Positions 35,501-43,064 of a stretch of DNA of 43,803 nucleotides are shown piece by piece. Position 1 is the first letter of the stretch. Each line of letters opens with the position of its first letter. The position numbers were made by a program, and so were the translations under genes. Under the pieces are notes generated by a model. That model ran no database searches. It saw nothing but the letters and a program-made list of their open reading frames with translations, and was not told the DNA's origin. Source of the DNA: Planctomycetota bacterium (lineage in GTDB: Bacteria > Planctomycetota > Planctomycetia > Pirellulales > Pirellulaceae); NCBI GenBank assembly GCA_027622275.1, contig JAQBZB010000040.1:1-43803 (forward strand). The letters are read 5' to 3'.

Positions 35501-38213
35501 CGAGATCAGCGAGGTCACGTTGCTTCTTCTCCTCGATCGCTGCGCTAGCTGCGAGATCACGTTGGTTCTTCGCCTCGATGGCCGCGAGATCAGCGAGGTC
35601 ACGTTGCTTCTTCTCCTCGATCGCTGCGCTAGCTGCGAGATCGCGTTGCTTCTTCGCCTCGTCGGCTGCGAGATCTGCGAGATCACGTGCCTCGTCCGCA
35701 TCTTTCTTGGCGACAACCGCAAAATCGCGTTGCTCGTCGGCTACCGACTTTAGCGAGTACATGATCGTCGAGACTACGATCGCCGAAATGAAGCCGACCG
35801 CCGCCATTCCGATGACCACACGTTTGAGCTGCTGAGCCCGCTGCTGCCTGGCCTCGCGATCGCGTTTCGCTTCGTCGATTTGAGCGGCCAGTTCGGCGTG
35901 CTCGGGGATATCGCGATCGAGCAACGAGCTGCCGAGGTCAAAGTCTCCTTTCTTCAACCCGCTGGCCGCGTAAGCGAGCTTGGCTTGAGTAACGCCTTGC
36001 AACGCTCGCTTGTTGCCCTCCCACAGGGCGTAAGCTTCCTCGAAGCCGAACACGGCCCGCGAATAGTCTTCGTAGCGGTCCGTCTCTTCCGCCGCCTGCA
36101 ATTCGTCGGCGGCCCGCACCGCCATCGTGATGCTTTCGGAATGGTCCTGGTAGCCGCGGATCGCGGCTTGCAAGTCTTGAACGGTCGCGTAGCGATCTTC
36201 GACCTTCATCGACATCGCTTTCAGAGCAATATCGACCAACTCGCTCTTCTTGTCGGTCGGTACGATTTCGTTCTTCGCCGCGGCGAACAGACACTTCATG
36301 ACGTCTTTGCCGCGATGCGGTGGATGGCCCGTCACGATCTCGTAGAGAATGGCGCCGAGCAAATAGATATCGCTGGCCGGGCCCATCTTGTCGAACGGAC
36401 CGGTCGCCATCTCGGGAGCCATGTACGCTGGCGTGCCACCCATGCTGACCGACTGCGTGATACTTCGCGATTTCTCAAACTTGCCAAATGGCAGGGCCAG
36501 CCCCCAGTCCATCACCAGCACTTCTCCGAAGCCGCCGAGCATCGTATTCTCGGGTTTCAGGTCGCGATGAATGATGCCTCGCGAGTGGCCGAACGCGACC
36601 GCATCGCAAGCCTTGAGCAAGATCTCGAGGTTCTCGCTCAGACTCTTCTTGCCAATGCAATCGTCCCACGGAGTTCCTTTCACGCACTTCATGGCATAGA
36701 ACAGAGCCCCTTCGTCGTTTGCACCAAGATCGTAAATCGGCACAATGTTGGGGTGATCGAGGTCGCCGGTAATGACGGCTTCGGCGAGGAACTTGTTCCG
36801 CTGGCCCGGATCGGCCGACATGTGGGGCTTGAGCATTTTGATCGCGACCGTCCGATCGATCGACGCTTGGCGACCGGCGTAAACCACGCCCATGCCACCC
36901 TCGCCCAGCTTCTTCACCAAGTCGTAATCGGCGGTGCCGCCGTACGCTTCTTCCTCGGACACTTCACGGAAAGCACGGCGTTGAACGACCAGCGACTGGC
37001 TCGCTGGCCGCGGCGGCTCTTCGCGACCCTTGATCGTCATCCGGGGCGTTGCGCCGGCATTTTGGTCGCCGCCCCACTTGTCGTTCATCGCCTGCGGGTC
37101 GTCGGCAATGACACTGGAATCGTACGTTTGTGCGAACTGACGCTCGCCGACGGTGCCGGACTCGTCACCCACGATGTCGGCTGAATCGACAGTCGCCATG
37201 TACTTCCGCTCGTTGACCGTTCCCTCGCCAGGAACCTCGACAGATCCCACATCGGAATCGACCGTTTGCATGCCGCGGATGTCCGAGACCGTTCCCGGTT
37301 TTACTCCAGCCGGCGGCATCGACGTCGAGTCGAGCGTCGCATTGACGCTGCCCGTCGCATCTTGTGGGCCGTCGATCGAGTCGGTGTCTTGATCGAAGTT
37401 CAGGTTCACGGACTCAACCGTTTGTCCGATGCCCACGTCTTTCGGTGCCGAGGCCCCCTGCGAGAAATCAACCGAATCGGAGTCACTGCTTGCGGGAAGC
37501 TGCGATGCATCGATCGTTTGGTTGTAGCTGGGAAGAGCTGCTGCGTCGTCGCGTAACAATGAATCCGCATCGACCGAATCCGTATCCGCTTCGACGGGAA
37601 GATCCGACGAGTCAATTGTCTGGGTATAGGCCTTCTCTTTGGTCGGCGGTGCCGGGTCCATGTCGATCGAATCGGTATCAGCGGACGCTGGCAGGTCGGC
37701 GGCTTCGATGGTTTGTGTGTAGGCCCGTTCAGCGGGTGGATGCGGGGCCACGGTTGGAATGTCGACATCGATCGAGTCGCTATCAATCGTTACAGCCGGG
37801 TTGACGTCACTGACGGTTTGTTTGCTGGCGGCCTTACCTTTGTCGGGGAGCGAATCGAAGTCGAAGGAATCGGAATCCAGCTCGATCGGCAGCGCAGACC
37901 CATCAACGGTCTGCATGTATTTCCGGTCGTCCGCTGGCTCCACTTCGACCGGAGAGGCTGCATCGATGGTGCGCCCCGAGTCGCTATCGCGAGGCGTTTC
38001 CGGTAGTGAGTCGAAGTCGATCGAGTCCGAGTCGAGATCAATCGGCAGCGCCGCCCCATCGACCGTCTGCATGTAGTTTTGACTGGCATCCGGAGTGTCC
38101 GATGCTTGGGACGCTGGGATCTGGCGATCGAAGTCGGAGCCGCAGACCTCGCAATGTCCCGCTTGAAGCTCTTCGTTAGTTAGTTTTGCATTGCAACTGG
38201 GGCAGGTCTTCAT
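32514..38213 (-). CDS. Giant Ser/Thr kinase with Thr-rich repeat region and WD40 propellers
   Basis: This has 1899 residues from ATG 38213, chosen because the zinc ribbon (Cys4, Cys7, Cys21, Cys24) starts there; the frame is open 16 codons further. Residues 30-410 are an acidic low-complexity region with about ten QTVD/QTID-like motifs alternating with DSDSID-like motifs. The kinase domain lies at about 428-700: GEGGMGVVY, VAIKMLKP, HRDLKPEN, then DWG in place of DFG, and GTPAYMAPE. DWG is common in planctomycete kinases. A membrane segment lies near 795-818 (GFISAIVVSTIMY). A coiled coil of 14-residue repeats follows to about 925, and from about 970 to the end there are roughly 14-15 WD40 blades, enough for two propellers. 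It is likely a transmembrane signalling kinase. Its stop overlaps the next gene. Confidence 0.93.
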   Translation of the reverse strand: MKTCPSCNAKLTNEELQAGHCEVCGSDFDRQIPASQASDTPDASQNYMQTVDGAALPIDLDSDSIDFDSLPETPRDSDSGRTIDAASPVEVEPADDRKYMQTVDGSALPIELDSDSFDFDSLPDKGKAASKQTVSDVNPAVTIDSDSIDVDIPTVAPHPPAERAYTQTIEAADLPASADTDSIDMDPAPPTKEKAYTQTIDSSDLPVEADTDSVDADSLLRDDAAALPSYNQTIDASQLPASSDSDSVDFSQGASAPKDVGIGQTVESVNLNFDQDTDSIDGPQDATGSVNATLDSTSMPPAGVKPGTVSDIRGMQTVDSDVGSVEVPGEGTVNERKYMATVDSADIVGDESGTVGERQFAQTYDSSVIADDPQAMNDKWGGDQNAGATPRMTIKGREEPPRPASQSLVVQRRAFREVSEEEAYGGTADYDLVKKLGEGGMGVVYAGRQASIDRTVAIKMLKPHMSADPGQRNKFLAEAVITGDLDHPNIVPIYDLGANDEGALFYAMKCVKGTPWDDCIGKKSLSENLEILLKACDAVAFGHSRGIIHRDLKPENTMLGGFGEVLVMDWGLALPFGKFEKSRSITQSVSMGGTPAYMAPEMATGPFDKMGPASDIYLLGAILYEIVTGHPPHRGKDVMKCLFAAAKNEIVPTDKKSELVDIALKAMSMKVEDRYATVQDLQAAIRGYQDHSESITMAVRAADELQAAEETDRYEDYSRAVFGFEEAYALWEGNKRALQGVTQAKLAYAASGLKKGDFDLGSSLLDRDIPEHAELAAQIDEAKRDREARQQRAQQLKRVVIGMAAVGFISAIVVSTIMYSLKSVADEQRDFAVVAKKDADEARDLADLAADEAKKQRDLAASAAIEEKKQRDLADLAAIEAKNQRDLAASAAIEEKKQRDLADLAAIEAKNQRDKAEYEAYIAVIGLAAAKIDENAFGRARELLTSCKPELRNWEWGRLMHICNQSVHDYDVGAPVDAVAFAPDGKRFVTGGWNGTARVWNVEDGTCTDLPQEGLYVQAVAFSPIANQVATGCDDKSAYLRIWDLETQQPLRTLQGHSDAVTSISYSRDGKRLLTTSFDNTARLWNVDTGEQLQVIEGHSWWVWDAAFSPDESQVVTASQDGTAIVWSLADGSKSPAFTGHRGPVYSVAFSPDGEQIVSGGYDKRVLLWQAEDLVPFDFNRLLANEEVPPPKFTPLDGHTAAVRSVQFSADGKLVLSAGHDNTVKVWSVTSPSALKTLRGHDSWVRACAFSPDGLWVLSGGYDNHVRLWNVEGYEEVRVLRGRVLEGHQDAIMAVSFSRDGHQIATASRDRTAKSWNADTGTELVSFREGHSFLASDSAFFTDNKRLVTSAVDNTARIWDVASGVESRRLEHTGRAAAVAVSHDDRWIATGSDARTAQLWNADTGELVLTLDGHKVEVTAVAFSPDDRFVYSGDSNGRGVLWNRETGEQLRRLDWHTSKVAAARFTPDGARLLTASDDKNVCQWDVSKLADDPDSVAPLELLQLKHSDSVISLDLSEDGTRVLTACIDGTLRVWEVGTASLVNAFNLSSSPISTAALSRDGQLALSVHADERMVRVWNVETGTALPSGGNAESDAFLDFNKLGGLVWSARFSNDGNSLLTVGGNEARLWDIRREMPASHGREIMTFSPHAAVASANFSPDGQRMVTASWDNSARIWNAATGVDELKLIGGHSKYVNSAVFSPQGEFVLTASDDGTAILWDAATGSVVRSFEGHTARVRDATFSVDGSLVLTASDDKTARIWKTETAELVRELKGHEWAVLSAAFSADGKSIITGSDDNSARVWDVETGETLRVLAGHTAPVTSVAFSPDGKRALTASEDFTAKLWDAETGKEILNLRGHSQEVTSATFSDDGRFALTGSRDGTAILWLTEQWLQPVQGE
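35476..35643 (-). repeat. Two tandem 84-bp repeats coding a coiled coil
   Basis: Two nearly identical 84-bp units (35476-35559 and 35560-35643) lie inside the giant kinase gene, with partial copies on both sides. Each codes for 28 residues made of two 14-residue halves (KNQRDLAASAAIEE and KKQRDLADLAAIEA), a two-heptad coiled-coil pattern just after the membrane segment. Such repeats can change copy number and so change the stalk length. Confidence 0.85.
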
Positions 38214-38569
38214 GGCAATTAAGCTGCGGGTTGAGAGTAGCGTTTCCGATGCTAGCCACACGCGTCACGGCGATGGCAAGCTGCGAAAGAGAACAACGAC
38301 CGACGCGGAGGCCGCATCCATCAGTGTATGTGGTCCTTAACGCCGCGGCACAAATGACTTGCGGCGGACGCGTCCGTGCAAGCTCGATTATCATCGCAAA
38401 CCAAAGTGAGGTCAAACTTTCCACGCTCTAAATGATCGCTGATAGGGGCGTCCGCAGGCGGCGTTTCGTTTGGGAGGATTACGACGATTTGTCAGATTGC
38501 GTAAAGTTTGCGGGCAGGATTGCCGATTCCCTGGACCAGTTACGAGTGTTTGTGAGCCGTGGTGCTAAC
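38214..38569. other. Divergent gap between giant kinase and lipoprotein genes
   Basis: This gap holds the promoters of both directions, though I cannot point to a clear pair. Two palindromes are seen: CGCCGC/GCGGCG (38341-38346, 38361-38366) and a perfect 12-bp palindrome CGGACGCGTCCG (38365-38376). They could be operators. The lipoprotein frame is open back to 38432, but that part does not look coded. Confidence 0.35.
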
Positions 38570-39127
38570 ATGCTGCCAGGAATCGAAATCCGTCGCTTGG
38601 GGTTCGGCGTCGCCGTCATGTGCGCGATCGCGATGTCTGGATGCACGGCACCGATGATTCCGTCGCAGCGGTTCCACGAGCCGGAATTGAGCAACATGAT
38701 GGGCGGCCCGATCCAGATCACCAGCCATCGGTTGGGGATGCAAGATGCGTCGGAGTGCGCTTCCTGTGAAGATCGCCAGCGGGTACAGGACTACGCGCCC
38801 TATGTTGCGGGACCATTCATGCACCGCCGGGACGAACTCGAGTACACCGCCGAACAAGCGACCATTCAACCACCACACTCGAAGTTCCATCCCGTCCCCA
38901 CGCGTCCTGTCTTTGAAACACGAACTTCGTACCAGCCGCCGCAACCGATTGGTGTGCATCTTGTGCCGGTTCCCGATCAAGAGTCGCAGCCGATGCTACC
39001 TCGTTTGTACGAGCCGGACTCGCAGTTCGGCCTTCCGCCCGATCCGCCGGCCACGATGACTGAGTCGACGGACCCAGGCGAATTCGACGAGCCTGACACG
39101 CTCATGCTTCCGCCACTCAGTAATTGA
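38570..39127 (+). CDS. Proline-rich lipoprotein of unknown function
   Basis: This protein has 185 residues from ATG 38570. I chose this start because it gives a proper lipoprotein signal: a positive start (EIRR), a hydrophobic core and the lipobox MSGC. The mature part is rich in Pro, Gln and Glu, with a HxxE/CxxC-like patch (ECASCEDRQR) and a disordered tail (FGLPPDPPATMTES). No family is recognised. The stop overlaps the next start (TGATG), so it is translated with the PopT-like gene. A role in the cell envelope is likely, given its anchor and its neighbour. Confidence 0.75.
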   Translation: MLPGIEIRRLGFGVAVMCAIAMSGCTAPMIPSQRFHEPELSNMMGGPIQITSHRLGMQDASECASCEDRQRVQDYAPYVAGPFMHRRDELEYTAEQATIQPPHSKFHPVPTRPVFETRTSYQPPQPIGVHLVPVPDQESQPMLPRLYEPDSQFGLPPDPPATMTESTDPGEFDEPDTLMLPPLSN

Positions 39128-40125
39128 TGGGTGGGCGACGGATGCGCGACAACAAAGACTCGGTCTCGGCGGACGTTCGCAATGCGATTTACGGTCTCTG
39201 CATGGGCTGTGCGGATGTTGTTCCGGGCGTTTCGGGCGGGACAGTCGCGCTGATTCTTGGCATCTACGAGCGTCTTGTGACGGCGATCAGCCATGTTGAT
39301 CGACCGGCGCTCAAACATCTTTGCAGGCGCGAGTGGAAGGAACTCGCCGCACACATCGATTTGCGGTTCTTGATCGCTTTGGGCAGTGGACTTTTGTCTG
39401 GTGTCATCGGGATGAGTTTGGTCGTCGGTGTTTTGCTCAACAGCGATGCAACACGCGCGCTAACCTTTGCGGTGTTCTTTGGTGCGATCTTCGCATCGGC
39501 GATTCTGGTCGCCGGACTGATTCAGACAACGACCCGTATGCAAATGGTCCGCTGCATTGTTCTGGGCTTGATCGGCGCTGTCGCCGCGTTCTGGATCAGC
39601 ACACTACAGAACTCGCCAGCAATAGCATCTCCGACCAAGGGCTACGTCTTTCTCTGTGGCTGCATTGCGATCTGTGCAATGATTCTGCCGGGGATCAGTG
39701 GAGCGATGCTTCTATTAGTAATGGGCGTCTACGAGCACTTGACGGAGATCCCTAGCAACTTCCTGGCTGGCAAACACATTGCGGACGGTCTGTTGACGAT
39801 TGCGATATTCGGCACCGGTTGCTCGCTTGGCCTTGTTCTGTTTAGCAAGCTATTGCGATGGTTGCTGATCAGCCATCACGCCACGACCATGTCACTGCTG
39901 TGCGGCTTCATGTTCGGCGCGTTGCGTAAACTATGGCCCTTCCAACGCGATCTGACTCCCGATGTCGAGAAGTTCAAAGACAAGACATTTGAAGTCTTTG
40001 TCCCACAGCAACTGGATGGCCAAGTTATCGCCGTCTGCGCCGCGGCTCTCTTTGCCGCGGGCGTCGTCTGTGCGGTCGATCGTTGGACTCGGCCTGCCTC
40101 AAATGATCAGGCGAGTGGCAGATGA
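39127..40125 (+). CDS. DUF368 family membrane protein (PopT-like undecaprenyl phosphate translocase)
   Basis: This protein has 332 residues from ATG 39127, which overlaps the upstream stop by one base. It has many membrane segments and the two signature loops of DUF368: PGVSGGTVALILGIYE near residue 34 and PGISGAMLLLVMGVYEHL near 196, one in each inverted half. Members of DUF368 (PopT) have been shown in other bacteria to move undecaprenyl phosphate back across the inner membrane so the carrier can be reused for envelope polymers. That role is inferred here from the family. The coupled lipoprotein gene upstream is not part of the known PopT context. Confidence 0.88.
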   Translation: MGGRRMRDNKDSVSADVRNAIYGLCMGCADVVPGVSGGTVALILGIYERLVTAISHVDRPALKHLCRREWKELAAHIDLRFLIALGSGLLSGVIGMSLVVGVLLNSDATRALTFAVFFGAIFASAILVAGLIQTTTRMQMVRCIVLGLIGAVAAFWISTLQNSPAIASPTKGYVFLCGCIAICAMILPGISGAMLLLVMGVYEHLTEIPSNFLAGKHIADGLLTIAIFGTGCSLGLVLFSKLLRWLLISHHATTMSLLCGFMFGALRKLWPFQRDLTPDVEKFKDKTFEVFVPQQLDGQVIAVCAAALFAAGVVCAVDRWTRPASNDQASGR

Positions 40126-40130
40126 ACCGT

Positions 40131-40180
40131 TGGCAGGCGAGCCGAACTGGCTCAGCGGGAGCTTCGCCCTCCCAAAACCT
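40131..40180. repeat. EGEAPAEP-type planctomycete repeat
   Basis: GAGCC-GAACT-GGCTC (40139-40153) followed by GGGAG-N7-CTCCC (40157-40173) form two small hairpins. Read on the minus strand it translates as WEGEAPAEPVRLA, a phrase I know from many spurious planctomycete ORFs. It starts six bases after the PopT stop. Confidence 0.65.
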
Positions 40181-40239
40181 TCCGCTGTCGACTCTGAACA
40201 AATCCGGACGGGAAGCGATCGAGGTGGGAGCAAGCCGAT

Positions 40240-40554
40240 TTGCACGTCGCAAGTCTCGCAACTGTCGACAGAAAACGCCCGTCGTCAATCGCTGACAACG
40301 GGCGTCATCTAGTGGAGCCGAAGGGAGTCGAACCCTCGACCTCTGCATTGCGAACGCAAAAGCTGTCGAACGTAAGTGAGTTGGACAAACAACTTACGGC
40401 ACCGCCTTCCGCTGTTTGCACCAGGGTTTGCACCGGCGAACCGGATTTGATGCAAGTTGCCGCCGATCTGCGGGGCCGGTTGACGGTCGATGAATGCCGC
40501 CGACTGGCTGAGTTGCTGCAAGGCGAACTGAGTTGTTCGAACGGGAATGAGTAG
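40240..40554 (+). CDS. Short frame running out of the tRNA fragment (start uncertain)
   Basis: The frame reads backwards through the tRNA fragment (KGVEPSTSALRTQKLSN) and then into what looks like true coding sequence: SAVCTRVCTGEPDLMQVAAD, RGRLTVDECRRLAELLQGEL, stop. The last 35 residues have a helical, charged pattern typical of a real C-terminus. Real starts could be TTG at 40381 or ATG at 40450. Two readings are possible: a small separate gene, or the tail of a protein (such as an integrase) whose gene spans the attachment site when the element is circular. Confidence 0.4.
   Translation: MHVASLATVDRKRPSSIADNGRHLVEPKGVEPSTSALRTQKLSNVSELDKQLTAPPSAVCTRVCTGEPDLMQVAADLRGRLTVDECRRLAELLQGELSCSNGNE
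40271..40305 (-). terminator. Terminator of the truncated tRNA-Ala gene
   Basis: ACGCCCGT (40275-40282) pairs with ACGGGCGT (40298-40305); the inner GTC/GAC extends the stem. On the minus strand it is followed by TTTTC. It lies just downstream of the tRNA 3' end and would have ended the original tRNA transcript. Confidence 0.75.
40313..40359 (-). tRNA. 3' half of tRNA-Ala(CGC): attachment-site fragment
   Basis: Read on the minus strand, the 3' acceptor strand CGGCTCC plus A73, the T arm (GAGGG-TTCGACT-CCCTT) and the anticodon loop TTCGCAA (anticodon CGC) are all present. T at position 70 fits the G3-U70 pair that marks alanine tRNAs. Upstream of the anticodon stem (TTGCG, pairing poorly with TGCAG) there is no D arm and no 5' acceptor strand. 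The gene is therefore only a 3' fragment, as left at one end of an element integrated into a tRNA gene. The complete copy would lie at the other end of the element, outside this window. Confidence 0.8.
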
Positions 40555-40899
40555 GTGTGTCCATCGCTGCGAACCGCGATGCGGGGCTCGGGAGCCTGCG
40601 AACGTCGCTTGCTGAGCCGTGGCTGCCTCGGTCGCCTTTGATTTCCGTATACGTCATCGAACGCCGTCGAACAGAGTCCCACGAACCGACGAAGGCTGAC
40701 TTTCTTATAGGAAACGGGGCAACCCGACCACTAGAATCAATGCAGCACGGCGCGGTTCGCTCGCTAACGCCGCAGAACCTTCGGCGGTTGATGGATGCAG
40801 GGGGAGGGTTTCGCGATCCGCCAGAATCTGAACCGGACCCCCACCCCCGCTGCTCAACAGGAATCTTAGTTAACACCCTCGCACAGATGGGAGTTGATG
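40555..40899. other. Gap near the left end of the element
   Basis: No convincing gene is seen. The frame at 40557-40943 (+) begins GTG two bases after the previous stop but has low-complexity, Arg/Pro/Ser-rich content and overlaps the next gene. A GC-rich hairpin lies around 40799-40852 (GGGGGAGGG with CCCCCACCCCC). ATGGGAG near 40887-40893 is the ribosome site for the gene at 40900. Confidence 0.4.
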
Positions 40900-41412
40900 A
40901 TGAAAGAGAGCCGAATCGAAGCTACGGATCGACTTCGACGTGAGAAGCGCTGGGATGAAGCCTCGCAGTACCGCGACGAAGTACGTAAAAGGCTGCGAGA
41001 CGAGGGCAAGAGTCGCCAGGAGGCGAGCGACGAGGCTTGGGATGCGATGCTGGAACGGTTTCCGCCCCTACCTGCGCCGCCGAAAGCACCCGACGCGTTG
41101 GATCTATCGGACGCGGATGATGCGCTCATCGACCAACTCGCCGCCGTCCCCGTCGACCTCGTACGCGATGCGCACTGGGTCTATGCCAACCTCGAACACC
41201 CGCGGATTCGACTCGAAGACGCTCCCAGCCTCGCAGCCTGGGGATTACTGCGGACCGCGCGATCGGACCCAGCAAAGTTCCATGCGCAACTGATAGCGAT
41301 GCAATCCAAAGCGAAGGCAGCCGCACCGACCGAAGACGAGCCGCCCGACGCAGATCCTGGATTGGCTGACCTGGAAAGGATGCTTGAGAGGGCACGGGCT
41401 AGTGTCGCCTGA
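40900..41412 (+). CDS. Uncharacterised protein of the integrated element (170 aa)
   Basis: I do not recognise the family. The ATG at 40900 is preferred because GGAG lies six bases upstream; ATG 40897 and TTG 40894 are alternatives. The N-terminal 50 residues are a charged helical stretch (REKRWDEASQYRDEVRKRL). The middle has VDLVRDAHWVYANLEHPRIR, and the C-terminus is an alanine-rich helix (LADLERMLERARASVA). There is no signal peptide or membrane segment. Composition and position suggest a cargo or replication-accessory protein of the element. Confidence 0.75.
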   Translation: MKESRIEATDRLRREKRWDEASQYRDEVRKRLRDEGKSRQEASDEAWDAMLERFPPLPAPPKAPDALDLSDADDALIDQLAAVPVDLVRDAHWVYANLEHPRIRLEDAPSLAAWGLLRTARSDPAKFHAQLIAMQSKAKAAAPTEDEPPDADPGLADLERMLERARASVA

Positions 41413-41580
41413 GTACGCGGCGTTTCTTCGCCATTGCGGCAAACACCGGACGCTCTGATGAACCGGCGGGAGACTGGCTGAAACGTTACCCCACACCCGG
41501 CCTGCGTGAGCGTTCTCAGGCGCGGGCGCGCGAGTAGTATATCAAAGTCGGTAAGAGATTTGTTTTCCAGGGCAGAGGAA

Positions 41581-42084
41581 TCAATTCCCGCGATATCCGC
41601 GAACCTGTTGGAGTTCCCAATTGAACCTACGAGAAGCTCCGTCCCCAACGTCAGTGGTAATGGAGAATCTCACTGTGGAAAAAGGCTCAATCTTAATCGC
41701 CTTCTTGAGTTGCATTGACTGCTCGTCGGTGATTATCTGAAAGACAAGTTCTTCGACGGTCCACTCGCTTCTGTTGTGAAGTGTTGCTGAGAACGATTCA
41801 AACGTAAGCGCTGCGTTTTCTACCGTGATTCTCGATTTATCGGAGTCGGGCATCGCCTCAAGAGATTGGTCTACTTGGCGACGCTTTGTACTGCCGTGAA
41901 GAACCCACGTCTCACCTGTTCGCCGATCAACTTCGTACGCGACGCCCATTCCCGATGTGAGAATGTAGTAACGATCGTTGGTGAGATAGAGGTAATACCC
42001 GATAAGAGAAATGGTGGCTACTATCATAGCGATTGCGATAGCCGTTTTGTTGAGGCCCTTCGTCGCTGATTCATTGGTGCTCAT
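41581..42084 (-). CDS. Membrane-anchored protein of unknown function (167 aa)
   Basis: The frame is open to 42309, but ATG 42084 is chosen because GGAGG lies about 10 bases upstream and the earlier part is Arg/Ser-rich and does not look coded. One membrane segment lies at residues 17-37 (AIAIAMIVATISLIGYYLYL), with a short cytoplasmic start. The outer part is a beta-rich domain (GMGVAYEVDRRTGETWVLHG, then SEWTVEELVFQIITDEQS). I do not recognise a family. It is divergent from the gene at 42258 and shares the 173-bp gap between them. Its AT content is a little higher than that of the neighbours left of the tRNA. Confidence 0.7.
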   Translation of the reverse strand: MSTNESATKGLNKTAIAIAMIVATISLIGYYLYLTNDRYYILTSGMGVAYEVDRRTGETWVLHGSTKRRQVDQSLEAMPDSDKSRITVENAALTFESFSATLHNRSEWTVEELVFQIITDEQSMQLKKAIKIEPFSTVRFSITTDVGDGASRRFNWELQQVRGYRGN

Positions 42085-42257
42085 CTCAGTAGCCTCCTCG
42101 CCTCGTGTCGAATGTAGCTCCCCTCCCGCCACTCGGCAATACAGTATTCCCGGCATACAATCGGGATCGCGGCTAGAGCGACGGCTCGAACCGCCGGAGA
42201 GTCCTGCCGGCCTGCCGCTTATTCTCTCTACAGGACGCCACCAGAGGACAGTGGCTG

Positions 42258-43064
42258 ATGCACGATCCAGCAAGCTGGAAGGAAATTCTAAAAAAGTTCC
42301 GACAGGCATGCGCTGTACATGATGAAGCTGGCTATGCCATCCGATTTGTCAGCCCGGTTCCTTCTTCGGTCGAAGGTGTCCGACTTGTGGAAATCTGTGG
42401 GGACACGGAACCAAAGATTCGCGGAGCCATCTTTTCACCACCCGGCGATTCGTTGAAAGAGCTACGGACGCTCGCCGCAACAGCGTGGCCACACTTATCG
42501 GACGAGTTCGGTCATGATCTCAATGAGTGGGCGGCGCACATCGCGCCCGCAGCGATGAAACCATCGCAAAGGTGGATACTCGCCCTCTTTTTTGAAGCAT
42601 TGTTTACGCAGCCTGACAACTCCCAATCCAACTTCGACGTCGAGATCCAACCATTCGAGTATTCGGCGGTGCTTATTGAGAAGTGGCAGCTTTGCACGGA
42701 AGTGCCGGAACTGCCTGAATGGCTAGGGCAGCGGAGAGGGAGCGGAGCCTCGGATGCGGATTGCGACAAGTTAGATTCCCAATTCCCCGCCTTTGAGCCT
42801 GGGAACGCCGATTGGATTTCAAGTAAGGTGGCAGCTGACATTCTGAGAATCAGTACAAAGCGGCTGTCGAATCTTCGTCATGACAAAACACGGGGATGTA
42901 TTAAGTGCAAACGTGGGAACGAGCGTTGGGGCTTGCATGACAAGGGGCTATTCTGGCGTGTGACGGGGAAAGAAGACGCCAAGTATTACCTACCGCAGAT
43001 GAAAAAACATGCTGGACACTTAGCCAGAACCTACCCGAAGACCGATCTCAAACGGCTGCAATAA
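42258..43064 (+). CDS. Protein with C-terminal excisionase-like helix-turn-helix (268 aa)
   Basis: This protein has 268 residues from ATG 42258. Residues 1-180 are a domain I do not recognise (WKEILKKFRQACAVHDEAGY near the start; KPSQRWILALFFEALFTQ near 96). Residues 190-255 contain WISSKVAADILRISTKRLSN, a helix-turn-helix of the excisionase/MerR kind, then NLRHDKTRGCIKCKRGNERW as a possible wing. It could be a regulator of the element. The palindromic site at 43063-43094 begins at its stop codon, so it may control itself or the next genes through that site, but this is inference. Confidence 0.7.
   Translation: MHDPASWKEILKKFRQACAVHDEAGYAIRFVSPVPSSVEGVRLVEICGDTEPKIRGAIFSPPGDSLKELRTLAATAWPHLSDEFGHDLNEWAAHIAPAAMKPSQRWILALFFEALFTQPDNSQSNFDVEIQPFEYSAVLIEKWQLCTEVPELPEWLGQRRGSGASDADCDKLDSQFPAFEPGNADWISSKVAADILRISTKRLSNLRHDKTRGCIKCKRGNERWGLHDKGLFWRVTGKEDAKYYLPQMKKHAGHLARTYPKTDLKRLQ

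Noticed and set aside
35460-35700. CRISPR-like tandem repeats
   Set aside because: The units follow each other without spacers and code a regular coiled coil; no CRISPR array was seen anywhere in the window.
35043-37184. Long plus-strand frames opposite the giant kinase
   Set aside because: They mirror kinase and coiled-coil codons; the minus strand has all catalytic motifs.
40557-40943. 128-codon plus-strand frame near the element end
   Set aside because: Low-complexity composition and overlap with the better-supported gene at 40900.
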